Shown here: positions 42,361 to 55,565 of the stretch, piece by piece | Numbering within the stretch: the stretch's first letter is position 1 | Layout of the letters: every line of letters starts with the position of its first letter | Source of the DNA: Bolinopsis microptera | Taxonomy: Eukaryota; Ctenophora; Tentaculata; Lobata; Bolinopsidae | Direction: 5' to 3' | DNA length: 60,000 nt | Assembly: GCF_026151205.1 (NCBI RefSeq) | Contig: NC_087080.1 | Span: 7,421,096-7,481,095 of the forward strand | The notes under the pieces: generated by a model | What the model was told of the DNA's origin: nothing | What the model saw: the letters and a program-made list of their open reading frames with translations, nothing else | The model's database searches: none | Position numbers and translations under genes: made by a program

Positions 42361-43456
42361 CTTCAAGCAGCTGTGTATTTTAATGGTACGATAAGCACTT
42401 GGTGGCAGCTCTCCTTCTTGAGCGTATTCAGATATTTTCAATACAATTATCTCCGTAGCTCCGGGTAGCTCCTCCAGGGCTCACGACTACTCACTAATCG
42501 TGGACTGTGGACTGTGGAGGGCGCTTCTGTTCTGCTCTCTTACTCGCCGTCTTTGTGGCTTCCTTGTATTTGATATCTGTAAAATTTTCATGGATGTTCA
42601 TTTAATAAAGTTTACATTATAATTTTATATACTAAGTGGCATTTTAACCGATTAACCGCGGAGTTTGGGGGAAGGAAACGAGTGCATTAAATCCGGGTTT
42701 TGATCAAAATGTATGGCTCCAATTAGATAAAGGTAATGGACGCGGTAAATTGGGTTTTTACTGTAATAATATATGTTGGTATGTTCCTTTTCCAACGTGT
42801 TGAATATACAATATGCATGTGAATATTTCCTATTCTTAGGGAAAGGGGCGGTAGTTTTCTTAGGGAAAGGGGCGGTAGTTGAGTGTGTCCCATATCATAG
42901 CACCTAATTGTCAGTTTTTATGTCCCTAATGCTGGAACAACAAATGGATGACATACAGTTGGCGGAATATAAGGTATCTCTTGAAGAGTCAGATGAGATT
43001 GGTAGGTCGCAGTCAGTCACATGACACGTGTTATACAGCCACGTGTAGTTAGTCACGTGATTATAGTTATCCAGAGCTGTGCCAAGAGCTATCTTTCTTA
43101 GCGCTATATTTTTCTTTGGAAGCAGACGCTCGTGCTCGTGCTGGTGTAGATTGGGCCAGCAGCTATTTTTCGCCCATAAAATTATCGAGTTATTCAAGCG
43201 GGAGCTCGGAAAAAATATCGCAATTTCGATACTTAACTTTTATGAAACTTCTTTTTGAAACAAATATTTGTATAAACGCTTGGTCTTCATTTCGCGATCA
43301 ACGTAGTGAAAACGACACAATCTGCTGTTACGAAACAAGAGAGATATCACAATCTCAAAGTACTCAAAACTCAAACTTCCTCTTGTGGATTGATATCAAT
43401 TTTATGCTAAATGATAATTATTGATAATTGATCACTAATTGGTAAACTCATTTCAG
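42361..43456. other. non-coding intronic stretch
   Basis: No exon recognised. It has a tandem CTTAGGGAAAGGGGCGGTAG duplication at about 42836-42879. Confidence 0.5.
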
Positions 43457-46400
43457 CTAAAGGGGCGAATGCCGGGATGGTAATCCTCAATTTCTCCTGT
43501 AAGAAGCTGAGAGACAGAGATGTGTTGAGCAAGAGTGATCCTCAAATCTTGCTGTATACTAGTGTGAAAGACAGGGCTAACTACACCCTGGTAAATTAGT
43601 TATTTAACTTTTACAATACATAATTAATTCGTTGATCAAATTAAGAAATAAGTAATCTGCTTTTTATCCGAAATCGAGTAAAATAATATCAGTTATCGTC
43701 TATCGAGTAAAATAATATCAGTTATATATTACTACATCCCTGACTGTTTTTGGTCAAATTTAAAGGCATTTTCGTAGCAGAATATACAGGTATACTTTAG
43801 ATAACATTTGGATTTTGGGACATAAATCAACTGCGTTTATGCTTCGAGATTACCTTATCATCCACTTATTTGTAAACTTCAGGTACTTTCAAAATAATCT
43901 TGTCTCTCTTAAATTGATCATTATAAATAAATTCACAGTTTATTGCAGCGGTACAGGTGCCACTATACTAGACAGTAGACATCAACGTGACATTAGTCTC
44001 ATTTTGATACTTGGCTTGTATTTCATTTCCACAAAAGCATTCAACACCAGCGCATTCTGTCTATACTACTAACTTCTGCATCTATTTACGCAGAGTTACA
44101 CCCATTCTTTACCGTACGTTTCATTACTTTTCATTTTAATTTAGAGAAATGGGGGGGGGGGGGGGGGGGGTGGATTTTACGAAGGAAGTTCATTTCTATA
44201 TAATTTAATCTAGTACAATACGATACAAAACGATGTATTGGTAATAATATATGCTTATGTAACATGATGGGCTGATAGTTAGTACATGCAACATGCAACA
44301 TGCAACATAATATTATGATGGGCTAGTAGCCACAGCAGTATTCATCCTAAAACACGTTTCTAAAAGCATCTAAATAATATGTCCCTTTTTTAGCGTGAAT
44401 AGTTATTGGTACCTAGTACCTATAAGTATAGACGGGTTGGGTTAGGGTATATACTATATACTAATGAGTACTGACCCTCATTCGTCAACAGGACTATCAG
44501 TTTGTCGCAAAGGAGATAAAACTATAATTTTGAGGAGTTTTAAAGATTTGAGGATCTATAGATAAATTGCGACCCAAAACCCCTTACCTCCCCTTACCTC
44601 CCCTGTTCTTCGAATTCATTGTGCAGGAAATCTGAAATGCATATCACTGTAACCTGCCATGCTACTACAGTAAAATGTAAATACCCTGAATTATTAATTT
44701 TTAGATAATCAATTAATAATTAATTAAAATAATTAACTTTGAACAGGTTGGCAGAACGGAGAAAGTAAAGAACAACTTGAACCCAGTTTTCGGGACTGGA
44801 ATAGAAATACCGTACATATTTGAGCGGCAGACTTTCTGCAAGGTTGTGGTAATTGATGATGACAATGAAGGTCTCAGCAATGCTGCTGATAACCTTGGGG
44901 AGGCAGAGTTCACGCTGGGACAGGTATTAATATATTTAATTTTGTAATGTTTATTAGTTTTACTTCTATAATATAATATGATCTTTGTGCTTAAATTTTT
45001 GTGCAAATGTGATATAATACGTACCTAACGGTGTTCAACCGAACAATACTATTCTTAATAGAATACAAATTAAAATTGACACTGATCAGATCATTAACTG
45101 GTAATCCCTCCTCCTCAATCATACTGTTACTTTCTCCTCATACTTTACTGTTACCCTTACTGTTACCCTTACTGTTACCCTTACTGTTACCCTTGCTGTT
45201 ACCCTTACTGTTACCCTTGCTGTTACCCTTACTTTTACTTTCATTAGGCTGTTTCAAAGAAGACACTGGATTTAGATCTGCGACATTTGAGGTGGGGAGT
45301 TAAGGGGTTGTGTATTGTCAGCGCTTCTCATACTACCAACACTAAGGTACGTACTTGTGTGTTTTACTTGTGTTTTACTTGTGTTTTACTTGTGCTTTAC
45401 TTGTGTTTTACTTGTGTTTTACTTGTGTTCTACTTGTGTTTTACTTGTGTTTTACTTGTGTTTTACTTGTGTTTTACTTGTGTTTTACCTGTGTTTTACC
45501 TGTGTTTTACTTGTGTTTTACTTGTGTTTTACTTGTGTTTTACTTGTGTTTTACTTGTGTTTTACTTGTGTTTTACTTGTGTTCTACTTGTGTTTTACTT
45601 GTGTTTTACTTGTGTTTTACTTGTGTTTTACTTGTGTTTTACTTGTGTTTTACTTGTGTTTTACTTGTGTTTTACTTGTGTTTTACTTGTGTTTTAATTG
45701 TGTTTTACTTGTGTTCTACTTGTGTTTTACTTGTGTTTTACTTGTGTTTTACTTGTGTTTTACTTGTGTTTTACTTGTGTTTTACTTGTGTTTTACTTGT
45801 GTTTTACTTGTGTTTTACTTGTGTTTTACTTGTGTTTTACTTGTGTTTTACTTGTGTGTTCTATTTAGTCAAATAAAAAACAGTAAGTTTTAAATTAAAA
45901 TAACCTACTTTTTGAATTAGGAATCGCCCACTTTCTAAAATATAGAAACAGCTCCTCTATAAAAAGTGTCAAGCTTAGCCGCTACTCACTACTCAGCTTA
46001 CTCACTTTCTCCAACGCCTTTGTTTTATTATCCGTATATTGCTTTACTCGCCAACCAATTGAGCAACTTAACTTAACCTCTGTTTAGTAATGTATGTACA
46101 AAATATACAATGTAGACTATACATATTGTGTATAGTTATACATTGTTGATTGTATTCTATACAATGTATTATATACATAGTGTTTATTTATCTAACTTAC
46201 CACCTTGCTCAGGAGCTGGTGACACTACAGTTTGAAGGTGGACACCTGGACCGGAAGGACACTTTTGGTAAAAGTGACCCGTACTACGAGATATACCGTA
46301 TAACGGGGGGAACTGAAGCTCTTGTGAAACGTAGTGAGGTAGGTACCGGTGGAAGTCACTTCATTTGTAACACAATTTTAAGGAGTTCTAATCGGACTTA

Positions 46401-49172
46401 AAAACCATCATGAGAACTCTTACAGAGAAGAAATTTTATTAAAATCATATTAAATTAAAAATGTGATAATGTAAAGTCAGTGAATTATTATGCTCTCGGT
46501 GGCTCTACTTACTTTTTATGTACCAGGGGTACTGTACACTGGTGCCAAACGGACTGCTCCTTAGCATTTATGTGTTAACTTAATGAACCTTTCCGTGCTC
46601 AAAATTAAAATATTATAATCATGATAGCATTGTCCCTTTGTAGTTTAGTTCAAGCCTTGCTAAAGTCCATATATATGAGCCTTACTTGTAGGTGACCATT
46701 GTGCCGGCTCAAATTAGCCCGAATATTACCACCATTCACCATTCGCTGATCTACATTTTACCCCATAGCTGACTACATAGCTGACCGGTTACATTTTACT
46801 AACTAAAGAAAATTGTGAGATGCAATCTGCTTATCTTTAAATAATGTATAATATATTACAATCTAAGATATTAATATGTAGATCATACAAAATTGACCAC
46901 CATTGCATCAGTTTGACTGTCTCCAAGCGCACACATAATTTGAGAGTGCTATGAATTATGCAACATTGCCTTCTTAGTAATATAACTAATATTAAATTAA
47001 TAATAAAGTAATATTATTAATATTACTAATAGGTGGTGTACAACAACTTGAACCCAAGATGGAGGCAGGTGGAGATAACGGGAACCCAGCTTTGTATGGG
47101 GGATGAGAACGCTTCTATAAAGGTAATTCAGAGATATTATAGATTCCGAGTGTTTGAGTGATAATTATAGCGCATCTTCTTTTTGTATCCTATCTTTATG
47201 TATTTAAAATATGCATTTGCTTCTATGCTCATATTCTTACGTAAAAAGTGAGGTTGAGAAAAATGTTTCCATATATTACATCAGTTAAATTGGTTTATTT
47301 TACATTCAAGTACGTAGCTTGAAAGTAAATTTCAGAAGTGAATTACGGCTACTGATCTTCATTATAATCTAATATTTTTCAAAGATAAAAGTATGGGACT
47401 AAATAATAAAGTAAAGTACTAATATTATTAATATTATATATTGCCAGATAAAAGTATGGGACTACGACAGCACAGCAGCTCCAGACCTTATCGGAGTGTG
47501 TACAACTACCCTGGCTAAGATGAAGAAGGTTAAGAAGGAGATAGTTGAGTTCGATCTTATCCATCCTAAAAAACAGGTAACTTGCGAAGTTAAGTTTACT
47601 ATTGTAGTAAACTTTTATTGAGTTTACTAAGTTAACTTTTATTAAGTTTACTAAGTTAACTAATGAGTTATGTTACAGTAGCACTTAGCAGTTACTATTT
47701 CTTCTGCATTTTTAATAGAGTTGGGGTTTCAGTTTAACCTTTACTTGCATGTAGATTGCACTTATTTAGATTGTACTCATGTAGATAAATCCGATAAAAC
47801 GCGCCAACCAACTTGTTTCTGCTATCTACATTCAGATCCCTGAATTAAAAGCAATTTTCAAGCTCATCTTTTCCAGATTTGCAGTACAAAAACAACAACT
47901 TACAGCCTTGCAATGTCCTAGTTATTATTTTCACAGCTGTAACAAGCTGATTATTAACCTTACGTTTTGTAAAAAATTACGTACTATAAGAAATGAGTCG
48001 TTCTTGAAAAAGTAGTGAATATTTCCATTTTGTAGGAGGTACAGTAAATGATATGAGTGCAGTAAGTAGCATTAAAATCACAGTTTCACTAGCGACTAGG
48101 TAAGCGTCCAGCATGAGTTAAATGAATGTTCCTGCTAAGTAAAATGAATGTTCGTTGAATGATGAATGTACCTCACGACTTTTCCTTGATGGAATTGCGG
48201 CACACGCTGTTTAATCTGCCAATGAACTCTCGGTAACTCTTACACGGCACGATGAAATTTCCTTTGGCTGTCCTGGATCAGAAAATCCGGCGACAAACCT
48301 TTTAATTTTGCTAATTAAGAGCTGGTCTCTTTAGATCAGGCGCTGGCTAATCCTTTTCAACAATGCTGAAAACATCGTATCTCAAACATTGAACAAGTTG
48401 GATGGATAAAATTGATTTGTTTAAAGCATGCCCTTAATTAGCACTTATAATCCTCTCAATATATATATCTCTATTATTATTATTCAGACAGTTGATTTAC
48501 AACTGTACTATATCCTCCGATCCAGGGAATTAGTTACATATTATTCTCTAAGTAATTTTACTGTGGTCTTTAATTGAGCAGCATCTCTCTTACTTTTCTT
48601 AACCATTAAATAATATTACTAAAAACTAAATACTGTGTGTTCTTATTTATCAAACTAAGGGAGTCCCTTGTGTGCACGTGCACCTCCTTTAAAACAAATA
48701 AAACATGGAATGAACCAGAGCTTAGCGTTGGAGCGTTGGAGCTTAGCGTTGAACAATTGTCCAATCCATCGACCGAGCGATTATTTGTTAGCCACAATCC
48801 ACACCTTTTGTTTCATTTGGTCGGTAAAGGTACCCTTAAAACCGCATCTTTAAAGCTTATAATTTGCATTGAGACTATCATCCCATGACATTAGATTCAG
48901 TATTCTCAATTCAGTATTGACATTAGATTCAGTATTCTCGTAGACCATAAAATAAGCTATAAAATTTGCCTCAAATCACCTACTTAAACTACAAGCACGC
49001 AGCTGAAACAAACCCCACAATAACACTGTACAAATCACATAACACTGGTCTATCCCAGGCTAAGAAGAAAAGTTACAAGAACTCTGGGGTACTGAAGGTA
49101 CTGCAGTGTACCACTGTCAAGACATGGTCCTTCCTTGATTACGTCACTTCTGGACTTCAGCTTAACTGCATG
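43457..49172 (+). CDS. copine: two C2 domains and linker, seven exons (partial)
   Basis: Exons 43457-43590, 44747-44923, 45248-45346, 46213-46338, 47033-47122, 47448-47576 and 49059-49172 all have GT-AG borders. The first starts in phase 1 and all other junctions are phase 0. C2A: CKKLRDRDVLSKSDP, RTEKVKNNLNPVF, VVVIDDDNEG, with Ca2+-binding Asp residues. C2B: FEGGHLDRKDTFGKSDPYYE, VVYNNLNPRWRQVEI, VWDYDSTAAPDLIG. Then KKKSYKNSGVLKV and FLDYVTSGLQLNCM, the copine signature leading into the VWA (A) domain. Copines are Ca2+-dependent phospholipid-binding proteins that move to membranes. The VWA exons are expected after the GTCAGT donor at 49173, but none was found up to 60000, so they lie in or beyond a long intron. 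The N-terminal part is probably the repeat exon at 29977-30544. Confidence 0.92.
45125..45240 (+). repeat. 12-bp tandem repeat
   Basis: ACTGTTACCCTT units in copine intron sequence just before the exon at 45248. The Leu-rich frame over it is spurious. Confidence 0.9.
45349..45865 (+). repeat. 11-bp minisatellite, about 46 copies
   Basis: Unit TTTTACTTGTG, starting directly after the splice donor of the copine exon 45248-45346. Variants TTCTACTTGTG, TTTTACCTGTG and TTTTAATTGTG are scattered. As 11 is not a multiple of three, the array reads through all three plus frames as the same FYLCFTCVLLV peptide, giving three long false ORFs. Confidence 0.97.
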
Positions 49173-49185
49173 GTCAGTCAATCTT

Positions 49186-49275
49186 TATATCTATATATAT
49201 ACATGTGTATATACATACATGTGTATATACATACATGTGTATATACATACATGTGTATATACATACATGTATACA
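49186..49275. repeat. 16-bp tandem repeat
   Basis: Units of ACATACATGTGTATAT, each internally near-palindromic, begin 14 bases after the end of the last recognised copine exon. Confidence 0.9.
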
Positions 49276-51163
49276 CAATACATTTATATCTGCCGCTTTC
49301 TGACAAAAGTGCTTAAAGACTACTGTAAAGTCCGAGGTTTTAAAGCACTTATATGACACATTTTTGACAAATTTTGCATTTTACGGGGTTCAAAAAGGGG
49401 GTTTCTGGGAGCCGGCGATTGTTTCAATGGTTTTCAGGGATAGTTCTTGACCCAAAAAATAAACCTGGGTGAAAGGATTCAGGATTTCAAACATGGTCTT
49501 TAAGCACATTTGTCAGAAAATGAGAAAACGGCAGAATCAATATATTATTATACTATAAAGCTATAATGTTATTACATTGTAAATTATTTTCCGCAATCAG
49601 AAAACAAGAGATCTTATTTATTTACATCAGAGATGTTATATTTTCATACAACATCAGCATCTTTGATAGAGATTATATTTAGTTCCACTACAACACTCTA
49701 GTCTCTAACAATATAATCATAATGTAATAGATAATATATAAGTCACATTATTAACTTATATACCTTCACCACAGAATTATTCACTGTATTATATACGTAT
49801 TAAGTCAATTTCTGCTAACATTAAACATTACAATTTAATACACCGTATTTTATGTTCAAATGCGATAGAAAAGTACTGAACTTGTTAATTAATTACGATG
49901 ATTGAATAAGGAAACATCTCAGACGAAAGATACTGCTATTTTTAATCCTTGAAATATTTTTAAAATATCCTTATTTAATTTTGAACTGATTAAACTGATA
50001 TTTTTTATTCTCTACTTATGGTGTGGTAAATGAAGAAACATAATCAGTAAAATAAAATTGTAACGTCACAGATAACTTATGAGACTTGTTTAATAATAAT
50101 AAAATTACATATTAAGTTATTAAATACTAATAATATATGTTAATATTAATATTATATATTAAATACTAATAACAATAAACAAACAATATTTGCGCAATAT
50201 GATCATTTTCCTTATCAACCAAGTCTTATTCGCCGTAGAAAATAAACATTGTAATTAACTAATAGTAAAGGTAGCGCCCATAAAATCAGGGATAGCTTAG
50301 TTGATTAACACGATTAATTTATTTGCAATCTAATAAGGAATGTACCTATTTGACTGTCGCTCGTATATTTAATAATCATATTCCCCATATTCAATGTTAT
50401 AAAATTATGTTTTATAATAATTATATTATATTTAGAATGTACATTCCAGTAGCAAGTCATTTGGTGAATTATTCATTACTAGTTACATTGATTCAGGCAG
50501 TGGCTCACACTCCGTTGATATCTCTTTAATGAGATTTGAATTTTGATTTGAGGCCTCTCAATTTCCCTAGTTGAGTGTGTCCCACAACCAAGCTCATTGC
50601 ATAGAAGTCCTACATATTATACATTATATATTATAATGAACCTGAACGTATATGTGGCGTGCAGCTCTATAAACCAAAACCAAAACCAAATACATTGATT
50701 CTACGATTATTATATTAGTTAAACTTAAACCCTGTCTCCACCTGACAGTTGACTCGTGTGTACCTTTGTCGCCTATGTTAAGATAAGCTTTAACAGGGAC
50801 ATCACATCGTGTGACCACAAAGAGTCTCTAATATTCCTCCAGCAGCGAGTTCTGAGGAGTATTAAAACCCTGCTGCTCATTTCTTAAATACTATATTTAC
50901 TTGTTTTATTCGTTATTCTTGTTTGGTTTCACTACTAGTAATATCACGTACGATCACCAATCCCCTCTTTCTCTCAATTCACCATGCCAAGTGCAACATA
51001 GAGACCTACCATTATACAGTAGGATACTCCTTCTGGGGTCACGTGACAGTCTCCGGAACAACATTACCACTCCCCTGGCCCGCCCCCCCCCTCTCACCAC
51101 TGCAAACATAATATAATTAGGTGAAAGAAATGGTGACCACACAGCTAAACAGTACGTGTTGGT
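49276..51163. other. non-coding stretch
   Basis: AT-rich, with no copine VWA exon or other gene recognised. At 49290-49520 the sequence TTTCTGACAAAAGTGCTTAA and, inverted, TTAAGCACATTTGTCAGAAA bracket about 190 bp, forming a small inverted-repeat unit. Confidence 0.55.
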
Positions 51164-51166
51164 TTA

Positions 51167-52589
51167 TAGTAGAAGCTCTTACGGGCATTGTCTGCTCGAT
51201 ACGCTAGGGACCCCAGATACACCTTACTAGACGTATTTTTTCCCGATCCATGACTCGTGCCGAAGGCACAAAAGAGTCAAGGACAAGGGTTAGCGATCGA
51301 GGTTTTTTTTGTATATGGTAGCTTTGCGACCGTGCGTGCGTGCGTACGTGCCTGCGAGCACTGTTATCGCCCACGTGACTACCTGCGCAAAGTTATTTTG
51401 CGTGATAATCTGAATTATATAATTGTTGGCGCGCGGCGCTGAACCAACCAAGTACATTATTAATTTCATCATGTACGTATCCCACTAGGCACTAATTGAT
51501 AGCATATTATTATTATTTTGAGTTAGTATTACTATTTTGCACAGATCCGTGTCAGGTTGCATAAAAAATAAACATATGGTTACATAGAAGTATACACGAT
51601 TTTCAAATTCAATATAGAATTATATTAACTGGGCGGCGCTCGGCAGTCGGCATGTCACTTCGCCATATTTGCATGTTTATATAAACAGTAAAGACTGGGC
51701 CGTCCCCAGGTTGTATGGAATATGATAAATACGCCATCACGGATCGGGAAATTGAGCGGCCATCCACAAAAGAAAAGCGGCCGCATTTCTTGTTGACCGT
51801 AGAATCGATTAAAAGTGGTTTCAAGATGATTGGACTGATTTTTCTCGGTTAAAATTGCAAAAAACCGATTTTTGGGCCAAAAATAGGCCAAAAAACCATG
51901 TTTTTTGATATTTTGAGCAAGTTAATTTTGTTGGCATGTCAGCAAAACTTGCATGGAGATAGTTAAAAGACAGCCGCACAAGATGGTATAAAAATAAAAC
52001 AAATCCCTCTATTTTTTCTGGGGTAAAAATCCAAAAAAGTGGTAAAAATGTTGACTTTTTTGCTTGAAGTTTGAATAATTTTTTGCAGTTGTATTAAATC
52101 AACCCAAAAATAGTCACATCGTGTTTGCCTAAATATTTCCTTTCCAAGAAGTACCCACTTCATATACTTTATCGAAGTTTGAATATTGTCACTCCGCAAG
52201 CGTTTTTGCAAAATTTTCGACGCGCACTACGCGCAAAAGCATTTAGTTGTTATCAATTGGCACCCGCGCGTTCATCATAAATTTCAAACAGCTATAACTC
52301 AGCGAGATTATGACCGTTCTAGCTCATATTTTCACACCAAATAGAAAATAATGTGATCTTATTGCTGACAAAATATGAATATAATTACTTTATTTGCCTT
52401 AGAGTAATAGACTGTCAAACTGTCAAAGTTTAAAACGCGCATTGGTATAGCACGTGACTAATAAGGCCAAATTTATACTTCTTAACATATTATCGATCCT
52501 TAAACATCATACTATTGTGTCCAATTAGCGGTTAGGTCTCTAAACTCGTAGCAGAAAACACGTCTTTTTGCCCGTAAGAGCCTCTACTA
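51167..52589. mobile_element. non-autonomous DNA transposon, 1423 bp, TTA duplication
   Basis: Inverted ends TAGTAGAAGCTCTTACGGGC (51167) and its near-inverse GCCCGTAAGAGCCTCTACTA (ending 52589) have one mismatch. TTA flanks on both sides (51164-51166 and 52590-52592). A 3-bp TTA/TAA target is typical of PIF/Harbinger, so that superfamily is a guess. The interior is non-coding and has CG-rich blocks. Confidence 0.75.
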
Positions 52590-53025
52590 TTACACCCCCC
52601 GCGCGTGAGGGCACGTTTTTGCTAGTAATTTGCGACATTACTTTATGGATATCGAATCTCGCGACTTCAACGAAGTGCCGGGGACAAGTTTTCAATAATT
52701 CATAAACTTTTCAGTTCCTATCGTTTTAAGCATCGTTAGGGCTTTCCCAGAAACTAACTCTCATCATCCTAGGATAATCATGTGTCGCACAGCACTTGTT
52801 TCAGTAGAGAGTGTACTCGCCTTTACGAGAGAATGACGTGTACGTTTCGGTCACCTGCGGAAAAAGGAAGTGAGATATCGAAAATCTGAGATAAACCCGA
52901 TCGATAAAATCCTTTCAGGTAGGTGCTAGTCAAGGTTTCATCTCTTTAGACATTAAGATGGCTTCAAACACCTCACAAAAAGTTTTCAAAAGTAAAATTT
53001 ACTCGCGACTTTCAAAAACCACCAT

Positions 53026-55565
53026 TGGAGTTGATGAATCCAGATTTTTGGAACATTTTTGGAACATGTGCCAAAATTGTGCCAAAAGTGTGCCATGCAT
53101 TTATTTGCCCTAATAAGCTCTAAATAGTGCCAAAAATAATTGTAAATGATGGATATATAGTTGCAAGCTAGGTCTAGGGGCAATCGAAAGTAGCATAACA
53201 TTACCCAGGTTCATGGAATGAACGAAAATGAACAAAAATTAATATTGTCCTAAAAATGCTCAGAACGGTTTAAAATTGGTCGGAAAGTGTTTATATTAGT
53301 CCTAGGACCACTCAAACCAAGTTTGGGAATCACTGCATGTCTAGAACCGATGTTACCAATGTTCCAAAATGTTCCAATTTTGTCACAATAATCCTCCTGA
53401 GAATCCAGATTTTTGGAACATGGGCACATCGAAGTATTGGCTGTATTTAAGTGCTGGGAAGCCTCAATTCGGTTTTCTAAGATGGATATTATAGGTAAAA
53501 ACTAGGCCTAAGAGCCATCAAAACTCAAATAACATTACCCAGGTTCATGGAATGAACGAAAATGAAAAAAAAAATGAATATTGTCCTAAAAATGCTCAGA
53601 ACGGTTTAAAATTGGTCGGAAAGTGTTTATATTAGTCTTACGACCACTCGAACCAAGTTTGGGAATCACTGCATGTCTAGAACCGATGTTACCTATGGTC
53701 CAAAATGTTCCAATTTTGGCACAATAATCCTCCTGAGAATCCAGATTTTTGGAACATGGGCACATCGAAGTATTGGCTGTATTTAAGTGCTGGGAAGCCT
53801 CAATTTGGTTTTTTAAGATGGATATAGGTAAAAACTAGGTCTAAGAGCCATCTTAAAAGTCAAATAACATTACCCAGGTTCATGGAATGAAAGAAAATGA
53901 ACAAAAATGAAAATTTTCCTTAAAGCGCTCAGAATGGTAAAAAAATGGTGGCAAAGAGTCAATATTTTTGTCCAACAGGGTCTTAAAGTTGCAATCAGAA
54001 TTATGTACAATTAGCTCACGTACCTCCAAGAGAAGGCAGAAATTATTTTATTGGTCAACTATTTTGGTTTTAATAATCCCCCAATATATTGATATACATT
54101 TTTGACATCATTAGCTGTATTTGTTGGTTGAGGGATGAAGGTTGCGGTTGAAAGGGTTGGTTGAGCGAGGTAGGTTGCTGGTGAAGGGGTTGGTTGCGTT
54201 AGGTAGGCTGGTGGTGAATGAGTTGGTTGAGGGATGAAGGTTGCTGGTGAAGGGGTTGGTTGAGTGAGGTGGACTGCTGGTGCTTCTTTGAACTGGTAGA
54301 TAAAGAGGTAGGCTGATCAATTTAGTGAAGGAATTCATTGTCGTTGTAGTTGTTGTGGTTAACAGAGAGGGATAATGATTTGTAAAACTTAATTATCTAT
54401 TTATTCTCTTCTTATTCAGTAACAAGCTTGCTAAGTCCTATTGCTGATGACTGCATGTCCAGAACCGATACGAGGGGTGCAGAATACCAAACCATCTTAA
54501 CAGTACAGTAAATGAATGGTCTGTTGATTGGCCTTATGACTCTTTCGTAAACTCTTTGGAATTGCTCAGAACGGTTTAAACTCGAATTGGAACATTTTGG
54601 AACATAGGTAACATCGGTTCTAGACATGCAGTGATTCCCAAACTTGGTTTGAGTGGTCCTAGGACCAACATAAACACTTTCCGACCAATTTTAAACCGTT
54701 CTGAGCATTTTTAGGACAATATTCATTTTTGTTCATTTTCGTACATTCCATGAACCTGGGTAATGTTATTTGAGTTTTGATGGCTCTTAGGCCTAGTTTT
54801 TATCTATATCCATCTTAGAAAACCGAATTGAGGCTTCCCAGCACTTAAATACAGCCAATACTTCGATGTGCCCATGTTCCAAAAATCTGGATTCTCAGGA
54901 GGATTATTGTGCCAAAATTGGAACATTTTGGAACATTGGTAACATCGGTTCTAGACATGCAGTGATTCCCAAACTTGGTTTGAGTGGTCCTAGGACTAAT
55001 ATAAAGTATAAACACTTTCCGACCAATTTTAAACCATCCTGAGCATTTTTAGGACAATATTCATTTTTGTTCATTTTCGTTCATTCCATGAACCTGGGTA
55101 ATGTTATTTGAGTTTTGATGGCTCTTAGGCCTATTTTTTACCTATATCCATCTTAGAAAACCGAATTGAGGCTTCCCAGCACTTAAATACAGCCAATACT
55201 TCGATGTGCCCATGTTCCAAAAATCTGGATTCTCAGGAGGATTATTGTGACAAAATTGGAACATTTTGGAACATTGGTAACATCAGTTCTAGACATGCAG
55301 TGATTCCCAAACTTGGTTTGAGTGGTCCTAGGACTAATATAAACACTTTCCGACCAATTTTAAACCATTCTGAGCATTTTGAGAAGAATGTTCATTTTCG
55401 TTCATTTCTGGTCATTCCATGGGTAATTTTATACGACTTTGATGGCTCCTAGGCCTAGCTTACGGCTATATCCATCTTAGAAAACCGAACTGAGGCTTCC
55501 CAGCACTCAAATACGGCAAATACTGCGATGTGCCCATGTTCCAAATTTATGGATTCATCTACTGT
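53026..55565. repeat. palindromic satellite insertion, about 330-bp units
   Basis: The left half has direct units (ACATTACCCAGGTTCATGGA, GCTCAGAACGGTTTAAAATT, GGGAATCACTGCATGTCTAG, CTCCTGAGAATCCAGATTTT) starting near 53200, 53530 and 53868. The right half has the same units inverted, near 54550-54830, 54880-55170 and 55200-55520. The two outer edges are inverted copies (TGATGAATCCAGATTTTTGG / GGATTCATCTAC). A centre at 54117-54290 has GGTTGCTGGTGAAGGGGTTG repeats. Confidence 0.9.

Noticed and set aside
45287-45893. Three overlapping long plus-strand ORFs rich in FYLCFTCVLL
   Set aside because: They are the same 11-bp minisatellite read in three frames inside a copine intron; not a protein gene.
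51609-51891. Two overlapping minus ORFs of 71 and 78 codons
   Set aside because: No family resemblance; they lie inside the non-autonomous 1423-bp element.
54111-54338. Ser/Thr/Asn/Pro-rich minus ORF
   Set aside because: Encoded by the short tandem repeat at the centre of the palindromic satellite.
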